Part shown: piece by piece, positions 7,493 through 15,458 of the stretch
Layout of the letters: each line of letters starts with the position of its first letter
How positions within the stretch are numbered: position 1 is the first letter of the stretch
Source of the DNA: Nevskia ramosa DSM 11499
Lineage (GTDB): Bacteria > Pseudomonadota > Gammaproteobacteria > Nevskiales > Nevskiaceae
Length of the DNA: 64,000 nt
Assembly (NCBI RefSeq): GCF_000420645.1
Contig: NZ_ATVI01000006.1
Span: 62,001 to 126,000 of the forward strand
Direction: 5' to 3'
Made by a program: the position numbers and the translations under genes
Notes under the pieces: model-generated
What the model was told of the DNA's origin: nothing
Databases searched by the model: none
What the model saw: only the letters and a program-made list of their open reading frames with translations

Positions 7493-8284
7493 ATGGCACG
7501 CGACACCTTCAGCAAGTTACTGGCGACGACGCCGGCCGCGAGCCCGCTATCGTTCGCGCTGAACGCGAAGCGCTGCCTGCCGCTGATCCTGGGGCCGAGC
7601 CCGGACGCCCTGGAAGGCACCGACCCGGCCGACGCCGCCGCGTTCCATCGCTGGATCCTGCGCAAGCTGCGCGCCGCCAACGCCGATTTCGCCGCTGGCG
7701 GCTATGGCGAGGATCGCGCGCTGTACCGGATGAGCGATCTCTACGGCACCGGTTCGGAAGAGCCACGTACCGTGCATCTCGGCGTCGATCTGTGGATTTC
7801 GGCCGGCACCGTCGTGCATGCGGTGCTGCCGGGTGTCGTCCATTCGACGCGCGACAACAAGGAGTTCGGCGACTACGGCCCGACCCTGATCCTCGAACAC
7901 GAGCTGCAGGGCATCCGCTTCCACACGCTGTACGGGCATCTGTCGCGGCAGTCGCTGCAGTTGTCGCCGCGCGGCCGCAAGGTCGGCATCGGCGAACCGC
8001 TGGGCTGGCTCGGTCAGCCGCACGAGAACGTCGGCTGGGCGCCGCATCTGCACTTCCAGATCATCCGCGAACTGGATGGCCGCGAAGGCGACTATCCGGG
8101 CGTCTGCAGAGCCTCGGAAAAAGCCACCTGGATGGCTCGCTGCCCGGATCCCAACCTGCTGCTGCGCATCGATGCGCTGAAAAAGCCGGTGCGCCGCCCG
8201 CGGGTTGCCGCCGCTGCACCGAAGCCGGTGGCCGAAGTGCCGAAACGCTCGCGCCGCGCGTCATCCGGTGTCGGCAGAACCTAG
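7493..8284 (+). CDS. M23-family metallopeptidase-like protein without a signal peptide
   Basis: I begin at MARDTFSKLL (7493); the in-frame GTG at 7370 would translate through the inverted repeat. The 263 residues contain the zinc-binding motifs of LytM/M23 peptidoglycan endopeptidases in the central part: HLGVDLW (HxxxD), LYGHLS, and HLHFQI (HxH). M23 enzymes usually cut peptidoglycan cross-links in the periplasm, but no signal peptide or membrane helix is visible at the N-terminus (KLLATTPAASPLSFALNAKR). Either the start is wrong, export is non-Sec, or it acts on another substrate in the cytoplasm. The C-terminus is Pro/Ala/Lys/Arg-rich and probably unstructured (VRRPRVAAAAPKPVAEVPKR). Confidence 0.82.
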   Translation: MARDTFSKLLATTPAASPLSFALNAKRCLPLILGPSPDALEGTDPADAAAFHRWILRKLRAANADFAAGGYGEDRALYRMSDLYGTGSEEPRTVHLGVDLWISAGTVVHAVLPGVVHSTRDNKEFGDYGPTLILEHELQGIRFHTLYGHLSRQSLQLSPRGRKVGIGEPLGWLGQPHENVGWAPHLHFQIIRELDGREGDYPGVCRASEKATWMARCPDPNLLLRIDALKKPVRRPRVAAAAPKPVAEVPKRSRRASSGVGRT

Positions 8285-9756
8285 ATCGCAGCCCGCCGCC
8301 CCGCCCAGGGCTGCGCCTGTTCGAGCTGTGATGCCAGCCTGATCAGCAGACCTTCACCGCCGGTGGCGGCAACGAACTGCACGCCCAGCGGCATGCCATC
8401 GGCGAAGCTCGCCAGCGGCACCGACATGCTCGGCGTGAAAGTCAGGTTCGACAACTGCGTGAACGGCACTCTGCCCAGGCTCTTGGCGGCGATCTTGTCG
8501 ACTACGCCACTGTCGAGCAGGCGCCGGGCGAGGCCGAGCTTGAGTACCGCACGCAGACCGATCCTTTCCGCCAGCGGCGTGTCCTGCGCGCCGATGCCTG
8601 CCGCCGGTTGCGCCACGGTGGGCGTCAGGTACAGATCGAAGCGGCTGTGGAAGCGGCCCATCGCGCGCATGAAATCGTTCCAGCGCTGACGGCTGGCCAC
8701 GTATTCGCCAGCGGTCAGGCTGCGACCGAACGCGGCCAGCGCGCGGGTATCCAGTTCGAACGCGCTTTCTTCTGCACCGCTCAGTTCGCAGGCGTGATCG
8801 ACGGTCGCTGCGGTCTGGCCGTAGTACATGGTCAGGTAGCAGCGGGCGAGCGACTCGCCATCGATCTCCGGCGCAGCTTCCTCGACGTGATGACCGAGGC
8901 TTTCCAGCAGCTTCGCGGTTTCGTGGACGGCACGGACGCAGTCGAGATCGACCGGCTGGTTGATCGGCGACGCGGTCGAGAAACCGATCCGCAGCCGTCC
9001 CGGATCGCGACCGACTTCCTCGGCATACGGCCGCTCGGGCCCGGCGATGCGGAACGGGCTGCCTTCGTCGGCGCCGTGGATCGCATCAAGCATTCGCGCT
9101 GAATCACGCACCGTGTGGCTCAGCACGTGCTCGCTGGAAGCGCCTTCCCAGAACTCGTCGTGGCTGGGCCCCGGCGGCACCCGACCACGCCCCGGGCGGA
9201 GACCGAACAAGCCGCAGTACGAAGCCGGAATGCGGATCGAGCCACCGCCATCGGAAGCACTGGCCACCGGCACGATGCCGGCGGCGACAGCCGCAGCCGC
9301 GCCACCGGACGAACCGCCGGGTGTGCGCGACAGATTCCAGGGATTGCGCGTGGCGCCGAACAGCAGAGACTCGGTGCAGCCCTTCAGCGCCAGCTCGGGC
9401 GTCGTGGTCTTGCCGAAGCTGACCAGGCCGGCGCGCTCGAAACGCAGCACGATTTCGGAACTGACATCCGGGCGCCAGTCCTTCAGCACGCGGCTGCCGG
9501 CGCTGGTCGGCACACCGGCCACGTTCTGGGCGATGTCCTTGATCAGGAATGGCACGCCGGCAAACGGACCGCTGAGCGGACCGTCGGCGCGTTGCCGCGC
9601 CGCATCGATCATTGGCGCGCAGAAGGCGTTGATCTTCGGGTTGACCGCATCGAGCCGGGCGAGCGCGGCATCGAGGAGTTCGACAGCGCTGACCTCGCGC
9701 TGGGCCACCAGCTCGGCGAGGCCAGTGGCGTCATGCGCCGGATATTCCTTGAACAT
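8281..9756 (-). CDS. Amidase (amidase-signature family)
   Basis: The amidase-signature Ser-cisSer-Lys machinery is visible: the catalytic Lys in PFLIKDIAQN, the Gly/Ser-rich stretch PGGSSGGAAAAVAAG, and the nucleophile region DGGGSIRIPASYCGLFGLRP. I place the start at MFKEYPAHDATGL (9756), giving 491 residues. The 25 residues upstream in the frame do not resemble family N-termini, and no good ribosome-binding site supports either start. The enzyme hydrolyses an amide bond; candidates are 6-aminohexanoate-cyclic-dimer-like or acylamides, and the substrate is unknown. It is not gatA, because the sequence and context differ and no gatB or gatC is near. It overlaps the last bases of the converging M23-like gene by 4. 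Confidence 0.9.
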   Translation of the reverse strand: MFKEYPAHDATGLAELVAQREVSAVELLDAALARLDAVNPKINAFCAPMIDAARQRADGPLSGPFAGVPFLIKDIAQNVAGVPTSAGSRVLKDWRPDVSSEIVLRFERAGLVSFGKTTTPELALKGCTESLLFGATRNPWNLSRTPGGSSGGAAAAVAAGIVPVASASDGGGSIRIPASYCGLFGLRPGRGRVPPGPSHDEFWEGASSEHVLSHTVRDSARMLDAIHGADEGSPFRIAGPERPYAEEVGRDPGRLRIGFSTASPINQPVDLDCVRAVHETAKLLESLGHHVEEAAPEIDGESLARCYLTMYYGQTAATVDHACELSGAEESAFELDTRALAAFGRSLTAGEYVASRQRWNDFMRAMGRFHSRFDLYLTPTVAQPAAGIGAQDTPLAERIGLRAVLKLGLARRLLDSGVVDKIAAKSLGRVPFTQLSNLTFTPSMSVPLASFADGMPLGVQFVAATGGEGLLIRLASQLEQAQPWAGRRAAI

Positions 9757-9802
9757 GATGGGAAGAAATTGGTTGTGCGATCGGCGGGAAATGCCGCCGC
9801 GA

Positions 9803-9955
9803 TCAGCGAAAGATGAAATAGACGGCACCACACATGCACAAACCGGCCCATATGAAATCGAGCGTCAGCGGCTGCTTCATCGCCAGCAGCGCGAACGGCA
9901 CAAACACCAGCAGGGTGATGACCTCCTGCAGGATCTTCAGTCGCGCAAGGCTCAT
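9803..9955 (-). pseudogene. C-terminal remnant of a DUF486 (DMT-superfamily) membrane protein
   Basis: The 50 codons from the ATG at 9955 read MSLARLKILQEVITLLVFVP and end GAVYFIFR before a TGA. This closely resembles the second half of the roughly 110-residue DUF486 family. The first half is absent: the codons upstream in the same frame, and the other two frames, do not continue the family, and only about 180 bases separate it from the next gene. There is no ribosome-binding site before the ATG. I read it as a truncated pseudogene, though a short two-helix protein could in principle be made. Confidence 0.7.
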
Positions 9956-10057
9956 GGTGCCGAAGCCGAAAACAGCGCAGTGGTGACAGCATCGACGAAG
10001 TGCACAAAACGCATTCTACGGCGGTTGATTTCGCGCCCCTCGGCCCGACGGACGGCG

Positions 10058-10073
10058 GTTATACCCTTATAAC
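10058..10073. promoter_or_regulatory. Perfect AT-rich palindrome upstream of lipoprotein hydrolase
   Basis: GTTATA-CCCT-TATAAC is a perfect 6+4+6 inverted repeat located 66 bases before the TTG start at 10139. Its AT-rich halves stand out in GC-rich DNA and could be an operator or part of a -10 region. No known regulator consensus was matched. Confidence 0.35.
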
Positions 10074-10138
10074 AAGTGGCAGACCGAGTCGGTAAACTTC
10101 CGCCTCCATTAGCTGCTAACCACTTGAGGGCAATACCT

Positions 10139-11386
10139 TTGACAACCGTGAACCGTCTGGTCCTGTCGGCGGCTTTAGCGTTGGTACTTGCCGCCTGCGG
10201 TGGCGGTGGTGGCACTGATGATGGCGGAGGTGGCAGCACGACTGGCGGTACAACCGGGAGCACCACCGGCGGGACGACTGGTGGCGGTACGACCGGCGGC
10301 GGGACCAGCGGCGGTGGAACCAGTGGCGGAACCAGCACGGGCGGCGGCACTCCAAGCCCGACGTCCTGCCAGAACGACTTCACGCCGGACCGAGTGGCCG
10401 CCGGCGAGAATTGCGATCCAGCGCTGAATCGCGCCAAGTTCTGCCCGCTGGTTTCGGGTCTGGATCTGCTGACCAGCCGCACCACCGTCATTCCCTGCGA
10501 CGGCGTGGAAGTCACGACGAACAGTGCGTCCGGTGGCGGCTTCACCACGCAGTACCTCGCGATCAGACCGGCAGGAGGCGGAACGCCGTCGGCGATCTAC
10601 ATGGCGCTGCACTACCTGAACGCCAACACCAGCTACTACGCGAACCTGATCCGGATGAGCGAACTGGCCAAGGCGCGCAACGTTCTGGTGCTGATCCCGC
10701 AGGCACCAGGTGATGGCGGCCTGATCACGCTGCCGATAGTAGGGCTTCCATCGCCGAATACCGGACTGCTGTCGCGCTGGCCGACGATGGTCAACCAGGC
10801 CGTCGAGAACAATCTGCAGTTGCTGGATGGCGTGGTGGCGGATGCCCGCAATCGCTTCAGCGCCAGCTCCGCGCCGCTCTATGTGTCGGGATTGTCGAAC
10901 GGCACGCCGATGGCCTATTTCTACGCCTGCGGCCGTGCCGATCGCGTCGAAGCCGTGCTTGCGGTTGCCGGCACCCAGACCGCCGAAGCCGCAGCGACCT
11001 GCCGCCCCAACCGGCCGGTGGGCCTGGTCATCGTCCATGGCACTTCCGATCCGATCGTGCCGTACAACGGTCTGCTCGGCCTGACCCGCAGCGTTCCCGA
11101 GAACTATGCGGACTTCAAAACCTACGATCAGTGCACTGGTACCGATCAGATGGCAACGCTGACCAGCAACGGTTCGACGATCCAGTTCAGCTACGTGACC
11201 AACTGCGCGGGCGGGCGCAAGGTCGTGCTGGCCACGGCGGTCAACAACGGCCACAACTGGCCCGGCGATGACGCCAGCGTGCTGCCGGATACGGCATTGA
11301 ACATCGGCCTGTTCGGCCCCGCGCGGGATGGCATGGACGCCACCATTCAGGGCTTCGATCTGCTTCGATACGCGGCTGGCAACTAA
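10139..11386 (+). CDS. Lipid-anchored PHB-depolymerase-like hydrolase with Gly/Thr-rich linker
   Basis: I choose a TTG start at 10139. It is preceded at 8 bases by GAGGG (10126-10130) and it puts a standard lipoprotein signal peptide at the N-terminus (VNRLVLSAALALVLAAC, lipidated Cys20). An upstream in-frame start would bury that signal under 20 extra residues. After Cys20 comes a low-complexity tether of about 50 residues made of GGTTG/GGGTSG units. The alpha/beta-hydrolase domain then shows Ser in SGLSNGTP, Asp in GTSDPIVPYNG and His in NGHNWPG. It belongs to the same LpqC/PHB-depolymerase-like group as the secreted enzyme at 1905-2903. It should be an outer-membrane or surface esterase of 415 residues. 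A strong bidirectional terminator follows. Confidence 0.85.
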   Translation: MTTVNRLVLSAALALVLAACGGGGGTDDGGGGSTTGGTTGSTTGGTTGGGTTGGGTSGGGTSGGTSTGGGTPSPTSCQNDFTPDRVAAGENCDPALNRAKFCPLVSGLDLLTSRTTVIPCDGVEVTTNSASGGGFTTQYLAIRPAGGGTPSAIYMALHYLNANTSYYANLIRMSELAKARNVLVLIPQAPGDGGLITLPIVGLPSPNTGLLSRWPTMVNQAVENNLQLLDGVVADARNRFSASSAPLYVSGLSNGTPMAYFYACGRADRVEAVLAVAGTQTAEAAATCRPNRPVGLVIVHGTSDPIVPYNGLLGLTRSVPENYADFKTYDQCTGTDQMATLTSNGSTIQFSYVTNCAGGRKVVLATAVNNGHNWPGDDASVLPDTALNIGLFGPARDGMDATIQGFDLLRYAAGN

Positions 11387-11411
11387 ACGCGGAACAGTAG
11401 TTGCGGACAAG

Positions 11412-11440
11412 AAAAACCCCGCGATCAACGCGGGGTTTTT
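11412..11440. terminator. Strong bidirectional intrinsic terminator
   Basis: AAAAACCCCGCG (11412-11423), loop ATCAA, CGCGGGGTTTTT (11429-11440): a perfect 12 bp stem with A and T runs at the two ends. It serves both the plus-strand hydrolase and the minus-strand Bax-inhibitor gene that converge here. Confidence 0.93.
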
Positions 11441-11457
11441 CTTTACAGAGCCGTGGA

Positions 11458-12174
11458 TCAATCGTCGCCGGCGGCGAAGCCGAGCAACTGCAGCAGGCTG
11501 ACGAACAGGTTGTAGATCGCGACGTAAAGGCTGATCGTCGCCAGGATGTAGTTGGTCTCCACGCCGTGGATGATGTCCGAGGTCTGCGACAGGATCATGC
11601 CGCACATCAGCAGCGCGAACATCGCCGAGATGGCGAGCGCCAGCGGCTGAAAGTAGTAGCCGAACATCGACGCCACCAGCAGGCCGATCGACATCACGAA
11701 GGCCAGCATCACGCCGCCGTAGACGAAGCCGCGCATGAAGCTGAAATCACGGCCGGACTTCACCGCGTAGGCGGACAGGCCGACGAAGATCGAACCGGTC
11801 AGACCGAAGGCCATCATGACGATCTGCGAGCCGTTGGCGAAGCGGCCGATGTAGCTGTTCATCACCGGGCCAAGGCCGAAGCCGAGCAGGCCAGTGACCA
11901 GGAACACGACCCAGATGCCGTTCGCCGAGTTCGCCGTGCGCGGCACCACGAACCACAGCAGGCCGAGCGAGACCAGCGAGCAGACCATGCCGGCGCCGCG
12001 CGGCGCGCCGATCGCCATCGAGACGCCAGCCATCAGCGCCGAGAACAGCAGCGTCGCGGACAGCAGCAGATAGGTGTTGCGCAGCACCGAATTGGTGCTC
12101 AGCGCGCTGCTGCCACCGCGTGACGCGGTACTCCCGGTGACCGGGACACCACGGAACGGATTGGGCGTACTCAT
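11458..12174 (-). CDS. Bax inhibitor-1/YccA family inner-membrane protein
   Basis: A 238-residue protein with a polar N-terminal 30 residues and then about seven membrane helices (TYLLLSATLLFSALMAGVSM; MVCSLVSLGLLWFVV and so on). It ends with the family's typical SLYVAIYNLFVSLLQLLGF. Bacterial members such as YccA and YbhL are inner-membrane proteins; YccA modulates the FtsH protease and others act as pH-sensitive calcium leaks. The start is well supported: AAGGAGT sits 8 bases before the ATG at 12174. Single-gene unit, closed by the shared terminator at 11412-11440. Confidence 0.93.
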   Translation of the reverse strand: MSTPNPFRGVPVTGSTASRGGSSALSTNSVLRNTYLLLSATLLFSALMAGVSMAIGAPRGAGMVCSLVSLGLLWFVVPRTANSANGIWVVFLVTGLLGFGLGPVMNSYIGRFANGSQIVMMAFGLTGSIFVGLSAYAVKSGRDFSFMRGFVYGGVMLAFVMSIGLLVASMFGYYFQPLALAISAMFALLMCGMILSQTSDIIHGVETNYILATISLYVAIYNLFVSLLQLLGFAAGDD

Positions 12175-12400
12175 CAGGTCTTACTCCTTGTAAACAAAAG
12201 GTAAATATTCGCGTGGCGACAGGTTTTTGCCAGCGTCGAAGTGGACCGATCATAGCAGCCGGGAGTTCCCGCCCAGCAGCCGGACGGTGATGTCCCTGCT
12301 GCTGACGATCCGTCGCCGCAGAGACTCGATTTGCAGCTCGTCCCGACCTGCCCCCAGACTGCCCGACACGCTGCCCAGCCCACCGTCGCGAGTCCAGCCC

Positions 12401-12847
12401 ATGACGCAGATCATCGAGATCACCGATTCCGCAGGGCGCATCGTTGCCGGCGAGTGGTTGCAGCAGGCCGAGGCGGTGCATCGACAATTGCGGCCGCAGT
12501 TGATGCCGGATTACCTCGGTCAGATGCAGCGGGTGTTCGCGGGCGGCGCGCAGATGCTGGTCGCCGTTGAAGACGGCCGTGTGCTTGGCCTGACGGTCTG
12601 GCGGATTCTGGAAAAGACCTTCTCGCGCAGCGAGCTGTACATCGATGACCTGGTCACCGATGCCGGCCACCGCTCGACCGGTGTCGGCAAGGCCCTGCTC
12701 GCCTGGTGCGAAGCGAAGGCTCGCGATGTCGGCTGCACCCAACTGACCCTGGACTCTGGCACGCCACGACTGAAAGCGCACAAGTTCTATTTCCGCGAGG
12801 GCCTGCAGATCACCTCGTTCCATTTCGTGAAAACGCTGGATAGCTGA
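12401..12847 (+). CDS. GNAT-family N-acetyltransferase
   Basis: Starting at MTQIIEITDSAG (12401), the 148 residues fit a single GNAT domain. They show the acetyl-CoA pyrophosphate-binding loop (HRSTGVGKALLAWCEAKA, the R/Q-x-x-G-x-G/A type), the preceding strand LYIDDLVTD, and the C-terminal HKFYFREGL motif. It should transfer an acetyl group to a small-molecule amine or protein. Its TGA overlaps the ATG of the following PLP enzyme by one base (12845-12849), so the two are very probably translationally coupled and work in one pathway. An in-frame upstream extension to 12227 lacks family similarity. Confidence 0.88.
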   Translation: MTQIIEITDSAGRIVAGEWLQQAEAVHRQLRPQLMPDYLGQMQRVFAGGAQMLVAVEDGRVLGLTVWRILEKTFSRSELYIDDLVTDAGHRSTGVGKALLAWCEAKARDVGCTQLTLDSGTPRLKAHKFYFREGLQITSFHFVKTLDS

Positions 12848-14013
12848 TGAACCATTCCTGGAAGCTGCATTTCTCGCGATTCCTGACCGCACGGCCTTCG
12901 CGTCTGCATGTGGCTGCCCATAGTCATCATCCCTGGCCCGATGTCAGCTTCGATGCGCAGATGCAGGCCTGGGTCGATGCCGCCGAGCTGATCGACGACA
13001 AGTGGCTGCTGGTGTTCAACACTGCGATTCCAGCAGCGCAGGCACATGTGGCTGCGATCCTGCACTTGCCGGATCCGTCGACGATCTGCTTCGCCGGCAA
13101 CACCCATGAACTGTTCATGCGGGCGATCTCGTCGATCGAGCGTCAGCCGATCAGCGTGCTGACTACCGACGGCGAATTCCACAGCTTCAACCGGCAGATG
13201 CAGCGCTTTGAGGAAGCCGGCAAGGCGGTGATCGAGCGGGTGCCGGTGGAGCCGTTCGCGAGCTTTGCCGAACGCTTCGCGCAGGCCGCAGCCCGCGGCG
13301 GCCACGATCTCGTCTACTTCAGCCAGTGCTTCTACAACAGCGGCTGGCTGGTGCATGAGCTGGCACCGATCGTCAGCGCGGTCCGTGATCCGGAAACCCT
13401 GGTGATCATCGACGGCTATCACGGCTACATGGCCGTGCACACCGATCTGTCGGCGATCGCCCATCGCGCGTTCTACTTGAGCGGCGGCTACAAGTACGCG
13501 ATGTCCGGTGAAGGCAACGGCTTCATGCACTGCCCGCCGAACTTCGCGCTGCGCCCGGTCGATACTGGCTGGTTCGCCGGCTTCGCCGAGTTGTCGACCG
13601 GCCCGGTGCAGGTCGGCTATGCCGATGGCGGCCTGCGGATGATGGGCGCCACTTACGATCCCACTGCGCTGTACCGGCTCAATGCGGTCATGGACTGGCT
13701 CCACACGCAGAAGCTGACGCCGGCCCGCATTCACGCCAGAGTCGCCGCCTTGCAGGATCAGTTTCTCGACGGCCTCGACAAGCTGTCGCTGCCGTTGCTG
13801 AACAGCCAGCTGCTGATTCCGGCTCGCGGCCAACCACGCGGCAACTTCCTGTGCTTCCGCACGCCACAGGCTGGCGCGTTGCAGGCGCGGCTGAAATCGG
13901 CCGAGGTGATCTGCGATTACCGCGACGATCGCCTGCGCATCGGCTTCGGCGTCTATCACGACGAAAGCGACATCAGCGAGCTGCTCAGGCGCATCGCGAT
14001 CACGCTCGCCTGA
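12847..14013 (+). CDS. PLP-dependent enzyme, aminotransferase class V / kynureninase-like fold
   Basis: A 388-residue fold-type I PLP enzyme. Lys216 in LSGGYKYAMSGEG is the likely Schiff-base lysine. Asp189 in VIIDGYHG is the residue that binds the pyridine nitrogen. GNTHELFMR (84-92) marks the phosphate-binding side. The arrangement (IIDGYHGYMA followed about 25 residues later by GGYKYAM) is close to kynureninases and class V enzymes. The short length and sequence do not assign a specific kynureninase or desulfurase role. The one-base overlap with the GNAT gene suggests that an amine or amino-acid product is acetylated. Cytoplasmic. Confidence 0.85.
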   Translation: MNHSWKLHFSRFLTARPSRLHVAAHSHHPWPDVSFDAQMQAWVDAAELIDDKWLLVFNTAIPAAQAHVAAILHLPDPSTICFAGNTHELFMRAISSIERQPISVLTTDGEFHSFNRQMQRFEEAGKAVIERVPVEPFASFAERFAQAAARGGHDLVYFSQCFYNSGWLVHELAPIVSAVRDPETLVIIDGYHGYMAVHTDLSAIAHRAFYLSGGYKYAMSGEGNGFMHCPPNFALRPVDTGWFAGFAELSTGPVQVGYADGGLRMMGATYDPTALYRLNAVMDWLHTQKLTPARIHARVAALQDQFLDGLDKLSLPLLNSQLLIPARGQPRGNFLCFRTPQAGALQARLKSAEVICDYRDDRLRIGFGVYHDESDISELLRRIAITLA

Positions 14014-14020
14014 ACGACAA

Positions 14021-14040
14021 CGGCCGCCCGAAGGCGGCCG
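14021..14040. terminator. Hairpin between convergent genes
   Basis: CGGCCGCC-CGAA-GGCGGCCG is a perfect 8 bp stem with a stable tetraloop, 7 bases after the PLP-enzyme stop and before the end of the converging DUF1134 gene. It has no T-run, so termination is probable rather than certain. Confidence 0.5.
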
Positions 14041-14062
14041 CTCTCTGCAACCCAGTTCCAGC

Positions 14063-14686
14063 TCAGAAAGGGTTGAGGCGCTTCTCGCGGGTGTAGGCGA
14101 GATAGCCGATGTTGGCACCGGCGCGCAGGCCAACGCCGGTACGGATAGGCGCCAGCGTGATATCGCCGGCGCGCTGGTAGTTCAAGCCGATGCCGGCAAC
14201 CACATAGAGACTGCCGTCGACGCCGGGGAAGCGCTGATACAGGTCCTTTGTCCAGTGCAGGTTGTAGACCAGCGTGAACACCTTCGACGCATTGCCGCCG
14301 ATGTCCCAGCCCACTGACGGACCCTGCCAGTAGACCTTGGTCGAGCCGCCGCCCTTGTAGACCAGGTTGCCTTCGCCGTAGCGCAGACCGACGACGAACG
14401 CGCCGGAACCTTCGCTGCCGATGATGTAGGCGACTGGGCGACCCAGCTCGGAAAAGGCTTTCTCGATCGCCTTGGCGAGACCGCTGGTGGTGCCGCCGAA
14501 GAACTTCTCGGCCGCCGCCACGGTTTCTTCTTCGGAAAAAGTTTCCTGCGGCACGTCGCCGCCGGCACTGCCCTGCTCGATCGCCGGTTCGGCGGGCGGC
14601 TCTTCGGCCTGCAGGCTTGCGGGCGTGGCCAGCCCCAAGGTCAGCGCAAAGGAACAGGCTAGCAGCGCGAGTTTACGAAGCATCAT
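14063..14686 (-). CDS. DUF1134 family exported protein
   Basis: The 207-residue product has a signal peptide (KLALLACSFALTLGLATPAS, cleavage near residue 27) and an acidic linker. It then has the DUF1134 core: ETFSEEETVAAAEKFFGGTT, GSEGSGAFVVGLRYGEG, KVYWQGPSVGWDIGGNASK, and the end GLRAGANIGYLAYTREKRLN. Family members are periplasmic and widespread in proteobacteria; their role is not established, and the fold has been compared with lipid-binding YSC84-type proteins. Two ATGs start the frame (MML), and either could be used. It is transcribed alone toward the hairpin at 14021-14040. Confidence 0.9.
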   Translation of the reverse strand: MMLRKLALLACSFALTLGLATPASLQAEEPPAEPAIEQGSAGGDVPQETFSEEETVAAAEKFFGGTTSGLAKAIEKAFSELGRPVAYIIGSEGSGAFVVGLRYGEGNLVYKGGGSTKVYWQGPSVGWDIGGNASKVFTLVYNLHWTKDLYQRFPGVDGSLYVVAGIGLNYQRAGDITLAPIRTGVGLRAGANIGYLAYTREKRLNPF

Positions 14687-14841
14687 GGTTCATCACCCTT
14701 CTTCTGGTTTTGTTCGGCATAGCGCTCAGACCGCAGACGGTCGCGAGCGTTCGCGCTGCTGGAGGTGCTCCAGGGCAGCACCAAGAAGAATAGCCGGAGT
14801 GCCTGAACGCAGCCTGAGCAGACTGCGTTCGGCCGGAAGGA

Positions 14842-15312
14842 TCAGCGCCTCTCCGGTGCCGTCAGCGGCAGGTCAGCACGGCGGTAGACATCCGCCAGCA
14901 GCCACAGCGGGCCGATCATCAGGAATTGAATGTCCTTGAAGAACGATGGCTTCTTGCCTTCGGCCTGATGGCCGATGAACTGGCCGATCCAGGCCAGCAC
15001 GAAGATTCCTGCCATCAGCGGCAGATGCCAACCGCCGAGCGCGGCGTAACTGATCTGCACCAGGCTCAGCACGATCGCCACCACCGGCACCAGCCCGAGC
15101 ATCAGCCGCCATGACAGCAGCGAGTAGTAGATCAAGGTCAGCACGCCGGCCACGGTCGCCGCGTTGATCAGCGCATCACCACCGGGGATGGCACGCAGGA
15201 AGCCGAATGCCGTCAGCACGATCGGCGGCACGCAGAGCCAGTGCAGACGCTTGTTGATCGGATTGCGATGGCTGTCGCTGTATTCGGCAAGCCAGACGTG
15301 GATCGACTTCAT
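14842..15312 (-). CDS. Mpo1-like (DUF962) membrane protein, probable 2-hydroxy fatty acid dioxygenase
   Basis: Beginning at MKSIHVWLAEYSDSHRNPIN (15312), the 156 residues match the DUF962/Mpo1 family. In yeast this is an Fe(II) peroxide-dependent dioxygenase that alpha-oxidises 2-hydroxy fatty acids. The conserved histidines in YSDSHRNPINKRLHW and GQFIGHQAEGKKP are present, with about four membrane helices between and after them. The upstream part of the frame (to 15411) is not family sequence and overlaps the promoter region shared with the divergent LuxR gene. An inner-membrane lipid-modifying role is inferred from the yeast enzyme. Confidence 0.88.
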   Translation of the reverse strand: MKSIHVWLAEYSDSHRNPINKRLHWLCVPPIVLTAFGFLRAIPGGDALINAATVAGVLTLIYYSLLSWRLMLGLVPVVAIVLSLVQISYAALGGWHLPLMAGIFVLAWIGQFIGHQAEGKKPSFFKDIQFLMIGPLWLLADVYRRADLPLTAPERR

Positions 15313-15458
15313 GGGGTTGGCGCGGGCTACGGAGAGTGGGGAGCCACAGGGTATGCTCGGCAGTGCGCGGCCAGAACGGTCAGCCGATAGTAAATAGACC
15401 CCAAGCAGCAAGCGTTGCGTGACACCACGGCAGCCGGTCGGGGGACTGGGGACGACGA

